This document shows positions 1-7,822 of a DNA stretch of 24,431 bases, one piece after another. The notes beneath the pieces are model-generated. The model did no database searches. It was not told the DNA's origin and saw only the letters and a list, made by a program, of their open reading frames with translations. Numbering within the stretch: the first letter of the stretch is position 1; each line of letters opens with the position of its first letter. Location of the stretch: NCBI RefSeq assembly GCF_900549175.1, contig NZ_URNN01000035.1, positions 1 through 24,431 of the forward strand, in the 5' to 3' direction. This DNA comes from an uncultured Prevotella sp. (GTDB lineage: Bacteria; Bacteroidota; Bacteroidia; Bacteroidales; Bacteroidaceae). The position numbers and the translations under genes were made by a program.

Positions 1-813
1 ACCGGACAGTACGCGCTGTACGATAAACTGGTCGGTACACCAGTACCAGAAACCGATGATGGCAGAACCTACGAGGGCACCAAGCCACGGGAAGTTCGGG
101 TCGTTGTTGCTGCGAATCAGGTTGGTCATGGTGTCACCGTATTCGTTGACCTGTTTGATGGAACATACGCGCATCATCTCATCCCATCCTCCGAGCTCCT
201 TGAGTCCGAGAACAAGTATGATGAGAGAACCGAGCAACAATATCGGGGTTTGGAGCACAGAGGTGTACAAAACAGATTTCATTCCTCCGAAGATGGTGTA
301 GAGGGCGGTGATGAGCACAAGACCGATTGCTGCTATCCAGAAGAAGTCGATGCCCCACAGTTCCTTGATGCCGAATACCTGCTGGAAAACCAGTCCGCCG
401 GCATATACGGTAACGGCCACCTTGGTAAGCACGTAGCTTATCAGTGATATTACAGAAAGGATGGTGCGTGACTGCGGATTGTAACGGCGCTCGAGGAATT
501 CCGGCATAGTATATACCATTGAGCGTGAATAGAACGGCACGAATACCCATCCGAGGATGAGAATCATCCATCCCTGAATCTCCCAGTGGGCCATTGCCAT
601 ACCGCTTGAAGCGCCGGCACCGGCGAGGCCGATAAGGTGTTCGGAACCAATGTTGGAAGCGAAAATGGATGCTCCGATTGCAATCCAAGTGGCGTCTTTG
701 CCACCGAGGAAGTAGTCTGCAGAATTGTTGTTCTTTTGGGATACTACCCATACGACAATGCCAATGAGTGCAACTGCAAACGCACCGATGACAAGCCAAT
801 CTAAAAATGCCAT
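1..813 (-). CDS. SGLT-type Na+/sugar symporter (SSS family), 3' end outside window
   Basis: Sodium:solute symporter that would import a hexose with Na+ across the inner membrane. 271 codons are visible and the frame is still open at the window edge, so roughly half of a usual 500-600 aa protein is missing. The start is the ATG at 811-813 (MAFLDWLVIGAFAVALIG). Typical SSS features follow: a first helix, then SADYFLGGKDATWIAIGAS, then SNIGSEHLIGLAGAG, which resembles the unwound TM1 region of Vibrio vSGLT. Further on are YTMPEFLERRYNP, the FGGMKSVLYTSVLQT loop, and WYWCTDQFIVQRVLSG at the edge. Several strongly hydrophobic segments are visible. It lies 128 bp downstream of the lipoprotein aldose epimerase and is probably co-transcribed with it. 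That neighbourhood suggests glucose or galactose as substrate, but the sequence alone does not fix it. Confidence 0.93.
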   Translation of the reverse strand, partial: MAFLDWLVIGAFAVALIGIVVWVVSQKNNNSADYFLGGKDATWIAIGASIFASNIGSEHLIGLAGAGASSGMAMAHWEIQGWMILILGWVFVPFYSRSMVYTMPEFLERRYNPQSRTILSVISLISYVLTKVAVTVYAGGLVFQQVFGIKELWGIDFFWIAAIGLVLITALYTIFGGMKSVLYTSVLQTPILLLGSLIILVLGLKELGGWDEMMRVCSIKQVNEYGDTMTNLIRSNNDPNFPWLGALVGSAIIGFWYWCTDQFIVQRVLSG

Positions 814-941
814 AATGTTAATGTGGCCTCCCTATAATTCCTTTTGGTTGAGGAACGCCCGGAACGGAGGCTGTGGGGCGGGTTATTCATTCTTTTTTAT
901 TATTTCCGGTTATTGTTTTATTCTTTTTCTCCGTGCATTAA

Positions 942-2108
942 TTATTTCACAGAGAATTTGTATGCCACGTGGCTATAGTATTTCTCACCTGGTTTGAGGT
1001 AGGGTGACGGCCAGTCCTTCTTGTTGGGAGAATCGGGATATTTCTGGCTTTCAAGACATACTGATACATGTTTGGGGTACTTGATGCCTTTCTTGCATGC
1101 GATGCCCGTGCCTTGGAAATTGCCGGTATATACCTGTACTCCGGGTTCGTTGGTGAACATTTCGAGCATGATACCTGTTTTGGGCGAATAGAGTGATGCG
1201 CACACCTGTGTGTCGTCACCTTTGCCGTCCTTGTATGTATTGAGGCACCAGTTATGGTCGTAGCCTGTGGCATTCTTTATCTGCTGGAAAGTAGTGTCGT
1301 TGATGGTTTCTTCGATGGCATGTGCCTTACGGAAATCCATCGGTGTGCCTTCCACCGGAAGTATCTCTCCTGTAGTCATGTAAGTTGAGTCGGCGGGGGT
1401 ATAATTGTCTGCATTGATATACAATACCATATCCATGCCTTCATTTGCCGGATCACCGTTGAGGTTGAAGTAAGAGTGGTTGGTCATGTTTATCACGGTT
1501 TCCTTGTCGGTCGTGGCTTCGAAGGTAATGTCAAGTGTGTTGTTGCCCAACACGGTGTATGTGGTTGTGGCTGTCACTGTGCCGGGGAAACCATTGTCGC
1601 CGTCGGGTGAAACGATGGTGAGTTTCAAAGTAGAATCGTTGGGCTGTTCTGCATCATATACCTGATACATCCATCCGGTCGGTCCTCCATGCAGGCAGTG
1701 TCCGAAATTGTTCTGCGGCAGTTGGTACTCTTTGCCGTCAACGGTTATTTTGCCTTGGTTGATACGGTTGGCGTATCGTCCTACTGACGAGCCATAGTCG
1801 CTTGGAGAGTTCTCGATGTCTGCATACTGTGCGATGTTGTCATAGCCGAGTACCACATCGGTGGGATTACCGTTCTTGTCGGGTACACTTAATGAAACAA
1901 CGCGCCCACCGAAGTTGGTGATGCACACTTCCATACCGTTACTGTTCTTGAGGGTGAACAGGGCGGTCTTCTTACCATTGATTACTGAGTCGAACTGTGT
2001 CGGGTTGAGTCCCGATACTGTTGTTGCCGGCTGTTGTCCGGACGTACATGCTGATAGCATTGCTGCAGCAATGCCAATTCCCATAAAGGATGTCTTTAGG
2101 TTTTTCAT
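942..2108 (-). CDS. galM: Aldose 1-epimerase (galactose mutarotase), lipoprotein form
   Basis: Interconverts alpha and beta anomers of hexoses such as galactose. 388 aa. The N-terminus is a lipoprotein signal peptide with lipobox LSAC (Cys21), so the mature enzyme is membrane anchored, in the periplasm or at the outer membrane. Family motifs are present: NRINQGK (~114-120), LHGGPTGW (His140), NMTNHSYFNLNG with the catalytic His at ~211, GYDHNWCL (~282-289), EPGVQVYTGN, and CLESQKYPDSPN with the catalytic Glu at ~353. It is about 25 residues longer than the cytoplasmic paralogue at 5150-6238, mostly because of the signal peptide and linker. It is followed by the Na+/sugar symporter, so a plausible role is to supply the transported anomer outside the inner membrane. 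A Bacteroidetes-type promoter candidate lies ~50 bp upstream. Substrate breadth cannot be read from sequence. Confidence 0.95.
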   Translation of the reverse strand: MKNLKTSFMGIGIAAAMLSACTSGQQPATTVSGLNPTQFDSVINGKKTALFTLKNSNGMEVCITNFGGRVVSLSVPDKNGNPTDVVLGYDNIAQYADIENSPSDYGSSVGRYANRINQGKITVDGKEYQLPQNNFGHCLHGGPTGWMYQVYDAEQPNDSTLKLTIVSPDGDNGFPGTVTATTTYTVLGNNTLDITFEATTDKETVINMTNHSYFNLNGDPANEGMDMVLYINADNYTPADSTYMTTGEILPVEGTPMDFRKAHAIEETINDTTFQQIKNATGYDHNWCLNTYKDGKGDDTQVCASLYSPKTGIMLEMFTNEPGVQVYTGNFQGTGIACKKGIKYPKHVSVCLESQKYPDSPNKKDWPSPYLKPGEKYYSHVAYKFSVK

Positions 2109-2154
2109 TATCAGTAGTTTTTAGTTATGTTTTTGAAATATTCTTAATTCGGTG

Positions 2155-2185
2155 CTAAATTACTATTAAATTTTGATATTACAAT
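2155..2185 (-). promoter_or_regulatory. Candidate Bacteroidetes-type promoter of lipoprotein galM
   Basis: On the minus strand, ATTG (2182-2185) is followed after 19 nt by TAATTTAG (2155-2162). The Bacteroidetes primary-sigma consensus is TTTG-N19-21-TAnnTTTG, so both boxes are near matches at correct spacing. The start codon is ~46 nt downstream. Assigned by eye. Confidence 0.5.
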
Positions 2186-2290
2186 GAAAAAAACATTTTT
2201 TTTTGAGATAAAGTGTTGTTTTTACACTAATTTAATTAAAAATCGTTTGACGATGATTATATTTGGGCTGTTTTGACACTATTTCCGATG

Positions 2291-2399
2291 CCTTGCAACA
2301 TTCCCAAATCAGCCGGAAGATAAAGTAATATAAGTTATATTACCGACCAATATAAGTTCTATTACTTTCTCTTTCGGTGTGTTTGGGATTGTTGCAAGG
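2291..2399. repeat. ~109-bp imperfect palindrome between galK and galM
   Basis: Arms 2291-2341 and 2349-2399 are reverse complements at 42 of 51 positions around a 7-nt centre. The outer ends (CCTTGCAACA...TGTTGCAAGG) and the inner part are best conserved. Inside it lie a perfect smaller palindrome GTAATATAAGTTATATTAC (2325-2343) and a 16/19 direct copy at 2347-2365, centred 22 bp apart, about two helical turns. It could be a paired operator, a hairpin in RNA, or a small mobile repeat. The sequence does not decide between these. The rest of this 416-bp spacer holds only the galM promoter candidate and the galK terminator. Confidence 0.75.
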
Positions 2400-2445
2400 G
2401 TGTTTTCGTGCTGTTGGTTGGGTTTGAATCCGGCGTCGCCCAATA

Positions 2446-2493
2446 ATAAAAAAATGAGGAAACCTTGCCATGATATGCAGGAGTTTCCTCATT
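2446..2493 (-). terminator. Intrinsic terminator after galK
   Basis: Read on the minus strand, a perfect 11-bp stem (arms 2483-2493 and 2453-2463, AATGAGGAAAC/GTTTCCTCATT) closes a 19-nt loop and is followed directly by a T-rich run (2446-2453). It begins ~32 nt after the galK stop codon, as expected for a Rho-independent terminator ending the galM-gluP-galK operon. Confidence 0.85.
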
Positions 2494-2524
2494 AAATTAT
2501 GTATAGTCGTTTTAAACCTGTGGT

Positions 2525-3688
2525 TTAGCAGATTTTGCGTGAGCCGTCGCCGATGACAACATCGTAAACTTTCGGCTCGTGTCCGTACTTGGCGTTGAAC
2601 TTGGCCTTGGCGTCAGCAATGAACTTGTCGTAGAGTTCGTCCTTTACGAGGTTGATTGTGCAGCCTCCGAAACCACCACCCATGATGCGGCTTCCGGTTA
2701 CGCCGTTCTCCTTGGCGATGTCGTTGAGGAAGTCGAGCTCCTCGCAGGAAACCTCATAGTCTTTTGACAGGCCGTAGTGTGTCTCGTACATTTTCTGGCC
2801 AACAGTCTCGTAGTCGCCGGCGTTCAGAGCGTCACACACTGCAAGCACGCGGTCTTTCTCTCCGAGTACGAATTTGGCGCGGCTGTAATCCTCTTCGCCC
2901 ACTTCTGCCTTAACTTCCTCAAGTTGCTCCCATGTGCAGTCGCGCAATGTCTCGAACTTGCCTTCCGGATGTTTTGCGGCAATGTGCTTAACGACGTTCT
3001 CGCAGCTGTTGCGGCGGTCGTTGTAGGGCGAACCGGCCAACTCGTGCTTAACGACAGAGTCGAGCAGGACGAGCTTGTAGCCAACCGGATTGAAGGGGAA
3101 ATACTCGAACTCGCGGCTGCGGCAGTCGAGACGCATCAGGCATCCTGCCTTGCCGAATACGCTGGCAAACTGGTCCATGATACCGCAGTTCACGCCGCAG
3201 TAGTTGTGTTCTGTTGCCTGTCCGGCCAAAACCATGTCCCACTTGCTAACCTTGTTCTCGCCGAAGAGGTCGTTAAGGCCGCAGGCGAAGCAGCTTTCCA
3301 TGGCTGCCGATGAAGACATACCGGCTCCGAGGGGTACATCACCGGCGAAAGCGATGTTGTAACCTTTCACGGGAACTCCGAGCTTCTTCATTTCAAGGCT
3401 GATGCCATAGATATAACGTGCCCAGCTTGCTTTAGGTCCGGCGGGGTCGTTGAGGTCGAAGTCAACGCGGTCTTTCAGGTCGATAGAGTATGCACGTACG
3501 GTGCTTTCCGTGCCGTTGGGGCGCATTTCTGCCATGATGCCTTTGTCAACAGCTCCGGGAAAAACGAAACCTCCATTATAGTCGGTGTGCTCACCAATCA
3601 GATTTATACGTCCGGGAGAGGCGTAGATATTTCCTTCCTTGCCATCAAAGTGCTTGATGAAGCGACTTCTTACAAATTCTATATCCAT
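2525..3688 (-). CDS. galK: Galactokinase (GHMP kinase)
   Basis: Phosphorylates alpha-D-galactose to galactose-1-phosphate with ATP, the first committed Leloir step, in the cytoplasm. 387 aa, a normal length. The galactokinase signature GRINLIGEHTDYNGG is at ~26-40, with Arg27 matching the catalytic Arg of other galactokinases. The GHMP ATP loop PLGAGMSSSAA is at ~119-129. GVNCGIMDQFAS (~165-176) carries the catalytic base Asp at ~172, and GGGFGGCTINLV is near the C-terminus (~337-348). It is the last gene of a tight cluster, starting 46 bp after the hexose permease stop and followed by an intrinsic terminator. galT and galE are not in the window. Identification is secure from all three GHMP motifs plus the galactokinase-specific signature. 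Confidence 0.98.
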   Translation of the reverse strand: MDIEFVRSRFIKHFDGKEGNIYASPGRINLIGEHTDYNGGFVFPGAVDKGIMAEMRPNGTESTVRAYSIDLKDRVDFDLNDPAGPKASWARYIYGISLEMKKLGVPVKGYNIAFAGDVPLGAGMSSSAAMESCFACGLNDLFGENKVSKWDMVLAGQATEHNYCGVNCGIMDQFASVFGKAGCLMRLDCRSREFEYFPFNPVGYKLVLLDSVVKHELAGSPYNDRRNSCENVVKHIAAKHPEGKFETLRDCTWEQLEEVKAEVGEEDYSRAKFVLGEKDRVLAVCDALNAGDYETVGQKMYETHYGLSKDYEVSCEELDFLNDIAKENGVTGSRIMGGGFGGCTINLVKDELYDKFIADAKAKFNAKYGHEPKVYDVVIGDGSRKIC

Positions 3689-3734
3689 AATCTTATTCTT
3701 ATTAAAATGTTAATAAATGATATTTCTGTCTTTT

Positions 3735-5030
3735 TTAGTCTACAGGAATGTCCTTGTTTACATTTTTGCTGCCGATGGCACTGTAGAAGAGAATGTAAGC
3801 TATCATGCCGATAACGAGCCAGTAGCTTGCAATTTCACCAGCCGATTTGGCTATGCTGTCCTGAATGAGAGGCATGACGCCGCCACCGACAACCATTGTC
3901 ATGAAGAGACCAGAAGCGGGGGCCGTGTATTTACCGAGACCCTCTACTGCGAGATTGAAAATTCCACCCCACATGATTGACGTGCAAAGTCCGCACAGTG
4001 CTATAAGCACGCACTTGGTCGGTATGGCGCACTCTACATCAATGAACGGAACGCTCATAGTGTTTGTCTCGGGCAGGAAGATGGCTGTCAGGAGCAATAT
4101 GATGGCAACAGACGATACTGTGGTCATCTGAATTTTGGTAGATACCTTACCGCTGATGAAGCTGCTGATGAAACGGCCGCACATCATGAGGAACCAATAG
4201 GCGGCGGCAAAACTGCCACCCACGGCGGCTGCACCTTCAAAACTCATATTTGAAATGTAGAAATTCAACTGTGCGGGAATACCTATCTCAACACCAACAT
4301 AGAAGAATATGGCGATTACGCCGAGTACGCAGTGACGGAATTTCAGCGGGCTTGTTATGCTGACCTTCTCTTCTATTTCGGCCTGAGGCTCGGGAATATG
4401 AACTTTGGCAATGATGAAGAATGAGATGGCAAATACGGCCATACCTACAAAGAGCAGGGGAGACACGTCACTCATGCTTGTGTTCTTGGTCACCGTGCCA
4501 ATCAGCACACCTGTGAGAAGTGGAGTAAGTGTTCCGGTAAGTGAGTTGAGCGTACCGCCAATCTGTATGAACTGGTTTCCGCGGTTTCCGCCTCCGCCAA
4601 GGATGTTAAGCATAGGATTGACCACGGTGTTGAGCATACATACGCAGAAACCGCAGATGAAGGCACCGAGAAGATAAATGACGAGATTGAGGGCTACCAC
4701 CTGACCGTCATACATGAAAGCTTTGATGTCGGCACCGAAAATGCTTGAAAGATATTGGATTGCCAGACCAATCACACCTACTGCCAAAGCAATGAGGGCG
4801 GTCTTCTTGTAGCCGTACTTTACAAGCATGTTGCCGGCTGGTATACCCATGAACAGGTAAGCCGCAAAGTTCATCATGTTACCCATCATTCCGGCCCAGG
4901 GATATGTGAATCCCCAAATATTGCCGAAAGGAGCCCCCATGTTTGTAACGAAAGAAATCATCGCGAAGATGAAGCACATAGTAATGATGGCAACAATGTT
5001 GCTGCCCTGGTTCTTTTTTAAATCAGACAT
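3735..5030 (-). CDS. gluP: Glucose/galactose MFS permease (FHS family)
   Basis: Inner-membrane major facilitator transporter of the fucose/glucose/galactose:H+ symporter type, importing the sugar that the adjacent galactokinase phosphorylates. 431 aa, with a short charged N-terminus (MSDLKKNQGSN) and then repeated hydrophobic segments consistent with 12 TM helices. Family-typical stretches include FVTNMGAPFGNIWGF near the N-terminus, AYLFMGIPAGNMLVKYGYKK (TM2-loop), CVCMLNTVVNPMLNILGGGG and QIGGTLNSLTGTLTPLLTG in the first half, and FFYVGVEIGIPAQLNFYIS at the start of the second half. It lies between cytoplasmic galM and galK. A strong hairpin without a T-run (5093-5134) sits in the 119-bp leader between galM and this gene and may adjust its expression. 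Sugar preference is inferred from context and family. Confidence 0.94.
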   Translation of the reverse strand: MSDLKKNQGSNIVAIITMCFIFAMISFVTNMGAPFGNIWGFTYPWAGMMGNMMNFAAYLFMGIPAGNMLVKYGYKKTALIALAVGVIGLAIQYLSSIFGADIKAFMYDGQVVALNLVIYLLGAFICGFCVCMLNTVVNPMLNILGGGGNRGNQFIQIGGTLNSLTGTLTPLLTGVLIGTVTKNTSMSDVSPLLFVGMAVFAISFFIIAKVHIPEPQAEIEEKVSITSPLKFRHCVLGVIAIFFYVGVEIGIPAQLNFYISNMSFEGAAAVGGSFAAAYWFLMMCGRFISSFISGKVSTKIQMTTVSSVAIILLLTAIFLPETNTMSVPFIDVECAIPTKCVLIALCGLCTSIMWGGIFNLAVEGLGKYTAPASGLFMTMVVGGGVMPLIQDSIAKSAGEIASYWLVIGMIAYILFYSAIGSKNVNKDIPVD

Positions 5031-5092
5031 TTTTTATTGTTCTTGTTTTATAAAATATGAAAGTTGATTAGATATGTTTCGTATTTAGTACA

Positions 5093-5134
5093 ATACCTAC
5101 GGCCTCTCCATCCTGAAAGAGAGGCCATAGGTAT
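5093..5134 (-). promoter_or_regulatory. Strong intercistronic hairpin between galM and gluP
   Basis: Arms 5093-5108 and 5119-5134 are complementary at 15 of 16 positions, with an uninterrupted GGCCTCTC/GAGAGGCC core and a 10-nt loop. No T-run follows on the minus strand, so it is not a classic terminator. An RNA-processing or stability element, or a partial attenuator that sets the galM:gluP ratio, is more likely. Function is inferred from structure and position only. Confidence 0.7.
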
Positions 5135-5149
5135 ATGTTGGAGTCGGGG

Positions 5150-6238
5150 TTATACGGTTCCGAACTTGTAAATTGTCTTTTGCTTGTATTGTCTTCCCGG
5201 TTCCAATACTACAGACGGGAAGTATGGATGATTCGGAGTGTCGGGGAAGTGCTGGCATTCGAAGCAGATACCTGAACGGCGGGGGAATGTGGCTCCATGC
5301 TGTCCGGAATATCCGTCGGCCCAGTTGTCTGTGTATACCTGAACACCCGGTTCGGTGGTGTACACTTCCATGGTGCGTCCGCTTACCGGTTCCGTTATCT
5401 TGGCGGCGTAGCTCAGTTCGCCTTCTTCCTTCTTGTTGAGAACGAAGCAATGGTCGTAGCCGGCTCCATTCTTTATCTGCTCGTTATCAGCATCAATGTC
5501 GCGGCCGATCTCTTTCGGTGTGCGGAAATCAAACGGCGTGTCCTTAACGAAACGAATTTCACCTGTAGGTATTGATGTTTCGTCAATGGGAAGATAATAG
5601 TCGGCGTTGATTTCGCAAACGAGATTATCAATGGTCGGTGTCGGGTTTGCGATTCCGGCAAGGCTGAAGAAACCGTGGTGTGTGAGGTTAAGAATGGTCT
5701 TTTTGTTGGTTGTTGCGAGATATTCGATAACAAGTTCGTTGGCATCGGTGAACGTATATTCCACTGTTACTCTCAATTCTCCTGTGAACCCCTCTTCGCC
5801 GTATGCCGAGATGTAGTTGAGGGCGAGTGAACGTGGACCCATCTGGCGTGCGTCCCAAACACGGGCATGATAGCCTGTCGGACCGCCATGAAGGTGGTTT
5901 GGGCCGTTGTTGATGGCCAACTGATACTCTTTCTTGTTAAGAGTGAACTGTCCGCGGCAAATTCTGTTGCCGTAGCGACCGATGAGTGTCGAGAGGAAAG
6001 GTTCGGGGCTGTTGATGACATCCTGAATGTTGTCGTGTCCCTGAATGACATTGGCTGGCTTGCCGTTTTTGTCAGGAACCATGATGGCAACGATAGCTCC
6101 GCCATAGTTTGTTATGGCCACTTCGAATCCTTTCCTGTTCTTCAGTATGTAAAGATCGGTCTTTTTACCGTTTATAGTGGTCTGAAAATCTTTTCGATTC
6201 AGACCACATAAATTTGTATTTTCCGCTGTGTTCGTCAT
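5150..6238 (-). CDS. galM: Aldose 1-epimerase (galactose mutarotase), cytoplasmic form
   Basis: Mutarotase that supplies the alpha-galactose anomer to galactokinase in the cytoplasm. 362 aa, with no signal peptide (MTNTAENTNLCGLNRKDF). Motifs: GRYGNRICRGQF (~88-99), NHLHGGPTGYHARVWD (His117), NLTHHGFFSLAG with the catalytic His at ~188, AGYDHCFVL (~259-267), EPGVQVYTDNWADG, and CFECQHFPDTPNHP with the catalytic Glu at ~327. The usual NLTNHSYFNL block is changed to NLTHHGFFSL. The catalytic His is kept but its neighbours differ from the lipoprotein paralogue at 942-2108. It is the first gene of the galM-gluP-galK operon, with a promoter candidate just upstream. Having one exported and one cytoplasmic epimerase fits mutarotation on both sides of the membrane. 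Confidence 0.96.
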   Translation of the reverse strand: MTNTAENTNLCGLNRKDFQTTINGKKTDLYILKNRKGFEVAITNYGGAIVAIMVPDKNGKPANVIQGHDNIQDVINSPEPFLSTLIGRYGNRICRGQFTLNKKEYQLAINNGPNHLHGGPTGYHARVWDARQMGPRSLALNYISAYGEEGFTGELRVTVEYTFTDANELVIEYLATTNKKTILNLTHHGFFSLAGIANPTPTIDNLVCEINADYYLPIDETSIPTGEIRFVKDTPFDFRTPKEIGRDIDADNEQIKNGAGYDHCFVLNKKEEGELSYAAKITEPVSGRTMEVYTTEPGVQVYTDNWADGYSGQHGATFPRRSGICFECQHFPDTPNHPYFPSVVLEPGRQYKQKTIYKFGTV

Positions 6239-6273
6239 AAATCCGTTGTTTTTAGTTATTGATTATGTTGTTG

Positions 6274-6281
6274 CAAAGTAA
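6274..6281 (-). promoter_or_regulatory. Candidate -7 box for the galM-gluP-galK operon
   Basis: The minus strand reads TTACTTTG followed by C, seven of eight positions matching TAnnTTTG, ~36 nt upstream of the galM start. A weak -33-like TTCG lies 20 nt further upstream, across a T-rich tract. Assigned by eye. Confidence 0.4.
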
Positions 6282-6346
6282 CCTAAAAAAAACGAAAATA
6301 GCGAACGAAACGTGAAAAAAAACACTTTTGCTAATGTTAAAAACAC

Positions 6347-7648
6347 CTAAATGCACTCTCTTAGAAAGTCTGCTATGACATAACAGCTTCCTCCGACGAA
6401 AATGAAATCGTTTTCCGCAGCGTTCCGGAGAGCGTTTTCATACGCCTCTTTCACGGTGTGGTGACATGTGCCGGTAAGTCCGTGCCTTGCCGCCATCTTC
6501 ATTATTTCTGCTTCCGGCATGGCCCGTTTGCTTTCCGGTCTTGTGAAATGGTAATAGGCATCTTTGGGTAACAGGCCGAGAACGCTGTCAATGTCTTTGT
6601 CGCTGACCATGCCGAAAACAATATGTTTTTTGCGGCACGGTACGGCTGCAATCTGCCGTCCGAGCCATTCCCATCCTCCGACGTTGTGTCCGGCATCGCA
6701 TATCACGAGCGGTTTGTCTTTCACCTTCTGCCATCGGCCGGAGAAGCCCGTAAGCCGTGTCACATCGGCAAAGGCTGTCTTGATGATTTTTGTGACGGTG
6801 TCGTTGTCGCCGTTGATTACGCCCAACTCTATGAGTATTTTCACGGCGTGCATTATTGTATTCGTGTTTTTGGTCTGATACGACCCACCCAGTTCTCCAT
6901 AAACGCTTCCGTAATGTACGGTCTGGTATGTAATTCCGCCATTATCAGTGGGTGTGCATGCAATCACCTCCGGCCTGTCTTCGGCAAAAACGACGGGTGA
7001 GCCTGTCTCTTCGGCCTTGCCGAGGAATACCGGACGCGTCTCACAGGTGGCTTCCCCTACGACCACCGGTATACCTTGCTTTATTATACCGGCTTTTTCC
7101 GATGCTATTCTTGCAGGCGTATCACCTAAAAATTGGGTATGATCGAGACTTATGTTTGTTATCACCGACAGGGTGGGGGTGATGATGTTCGTGCAGTCAA
7201 GACGTCCGCCGAGTCCCACTTCAATCACGGCAACATCAACCTGCATGTCGCTGAAATACTTGAAGGCCAAGGCTGTGGTCACTTCAAAGAATGAAGGATG
7301 CAGCGGTTCGAAGAAACTGCGTTCCTCTTCAACGAAGTCGATGACATATTTTTCACTGATCTCTCGGCCGTTGACGCGTATCCGTTCGCGGAAGTCAACA
7401 AGATGCGGCGATGTGTACAGTCCCACTTTATATCCGCATTCCTGAAGGATGGCTGCAATGGTATGGGCGCACGAACCCTTGCCGTTGGTGCCGGCCACAT
7501 GTATGGTACGGTAGTTGCGGTGCGGGTGTCCGAAGTGCTCGTCCAGAGCGAGAGTGTTGCTCAATCCCTCTTTGTATCCTGATGCCCCCTGTCTTTCAAA
7601 CATCGGCATTTGATTGAACAGATATTCGGTTGTTTCGTTGTATGTCAT
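6347..7648 (-). CDS. folC: Bifunctional folylpolyglutamate synthase / dihydrofolate synthase
   Basis: Adds L-glutamate to dihydropteroate and to reduced folates in the cytoplasm, using ATP. 433 aa from the ATG at 7646-7648 (MTYNETTEYLFNQMPMFERQG), which matches the usual FolC N-terminus. The frame is open further to 7714, but that would add the atypical MRFLRITNHTLIYIYVIITHNK, so I reject the longer start. Motifs: ATP loop HVAGTNGKGS (~50-59), YTSPHLVDFRERIRVNG (~78-94), EVGLGGRLDCTN (~143-154), SLDHTQFLGDT (~167-177), EKAGIIKQG (~184-192), and CDAGHNVGG in the C-terminal Mur-ligase-like domain. It stands alone between the dnaJ terminator hairpin and the galactose operon. The operon promoter candidate lies downstream of its stop, suggesting separate transcription. 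Confidence 0.96.
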   Translation of the reverse strand: MTYNETTEYLFNQMPMFERQGASGYKEGLSNTLALDEHFGHPHRNYRTIHVAGTNGKGSCAHTIAAILQECGYKVGLYTSPHLVDFRERIRVNGREISEKYVIDFVEEERSFFEPLHPSFFEVTTALAFKYFSDMQVDVAVIEVGLGGRLDCTNIITPTLSVITNISLDHTQFLGDTPARIASEKAGIIKQGIPVVVGEATCETRPVFLGKAEETGSPVVFAEDRPEVIACTPTDNGGITYQTVHYGSVYGELGGSYQTKNTNTIMHAVKILIELGVINGDNDTVTKIIKTAFADVTRLTGFSGRWQKVKDKPLVICDAGHNVGGWEWLGRQIAAVPCRKKHIVFGMVSDKDIDSVLGLLPKDAYYHFTRPESKRAMPEAEIMKMAARHGLTGTCHHTVKEAYENALRNAAENDFIFVGGSCYVIADFLRECI

Positions 7649-7704
7649 CTTGTTGTGCGTTATGATAACGTATATATATATTAATGTGTGATTGGTGATG
7701 CGCA

Positions 7705-7773
7705 AAAAGCGCAAAGACGTAAGGCTTGTGAAAGGCTTGCCGGCTCTTTCGGCCTGTGGGTCTTTGCGCTTTT
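7705..7773 (-). terminator. Long-loop hairpin downstream of dnaJ, probable terminator
   Basis: Perfect 14-bp arms (7705-7718 AAAAGCGCAAAGAC and 7760-7773 GTCTTTGCGCTTTT) enclose a 41-nt loop. On the minus strand the distal arm ends in TTTT plus one more T, ~50 nt after the dnaJ stop. The arms are A/T-terminated on both sides, so it could act in either direction. The loop is unusually long for an intrinsic terminator, which lowers confidence. Confidence 0.55.
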
Positions 7774-7822
7774 CTGTCGCTGTTGGTTGCGTTTCTTATT
7801 TAGAAGAAATATTGTTCGCCGT

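Noticed and set aside
179..799. 206-codon minus-strand open frame near the left edge
   Set aside because: It is in the wrong frame: the symporter frame from 813 reads through the same DNA with clear SSS motifs, while this one is Arg/His/Cys-rich without motifs.
7649..7714. Longer folC start at 7714
   Set aside because: The added residues are unlike FolC N-termini and cross an AT repeat (TATATATATA); the start at 7648 gives the usual length and N-terminus.
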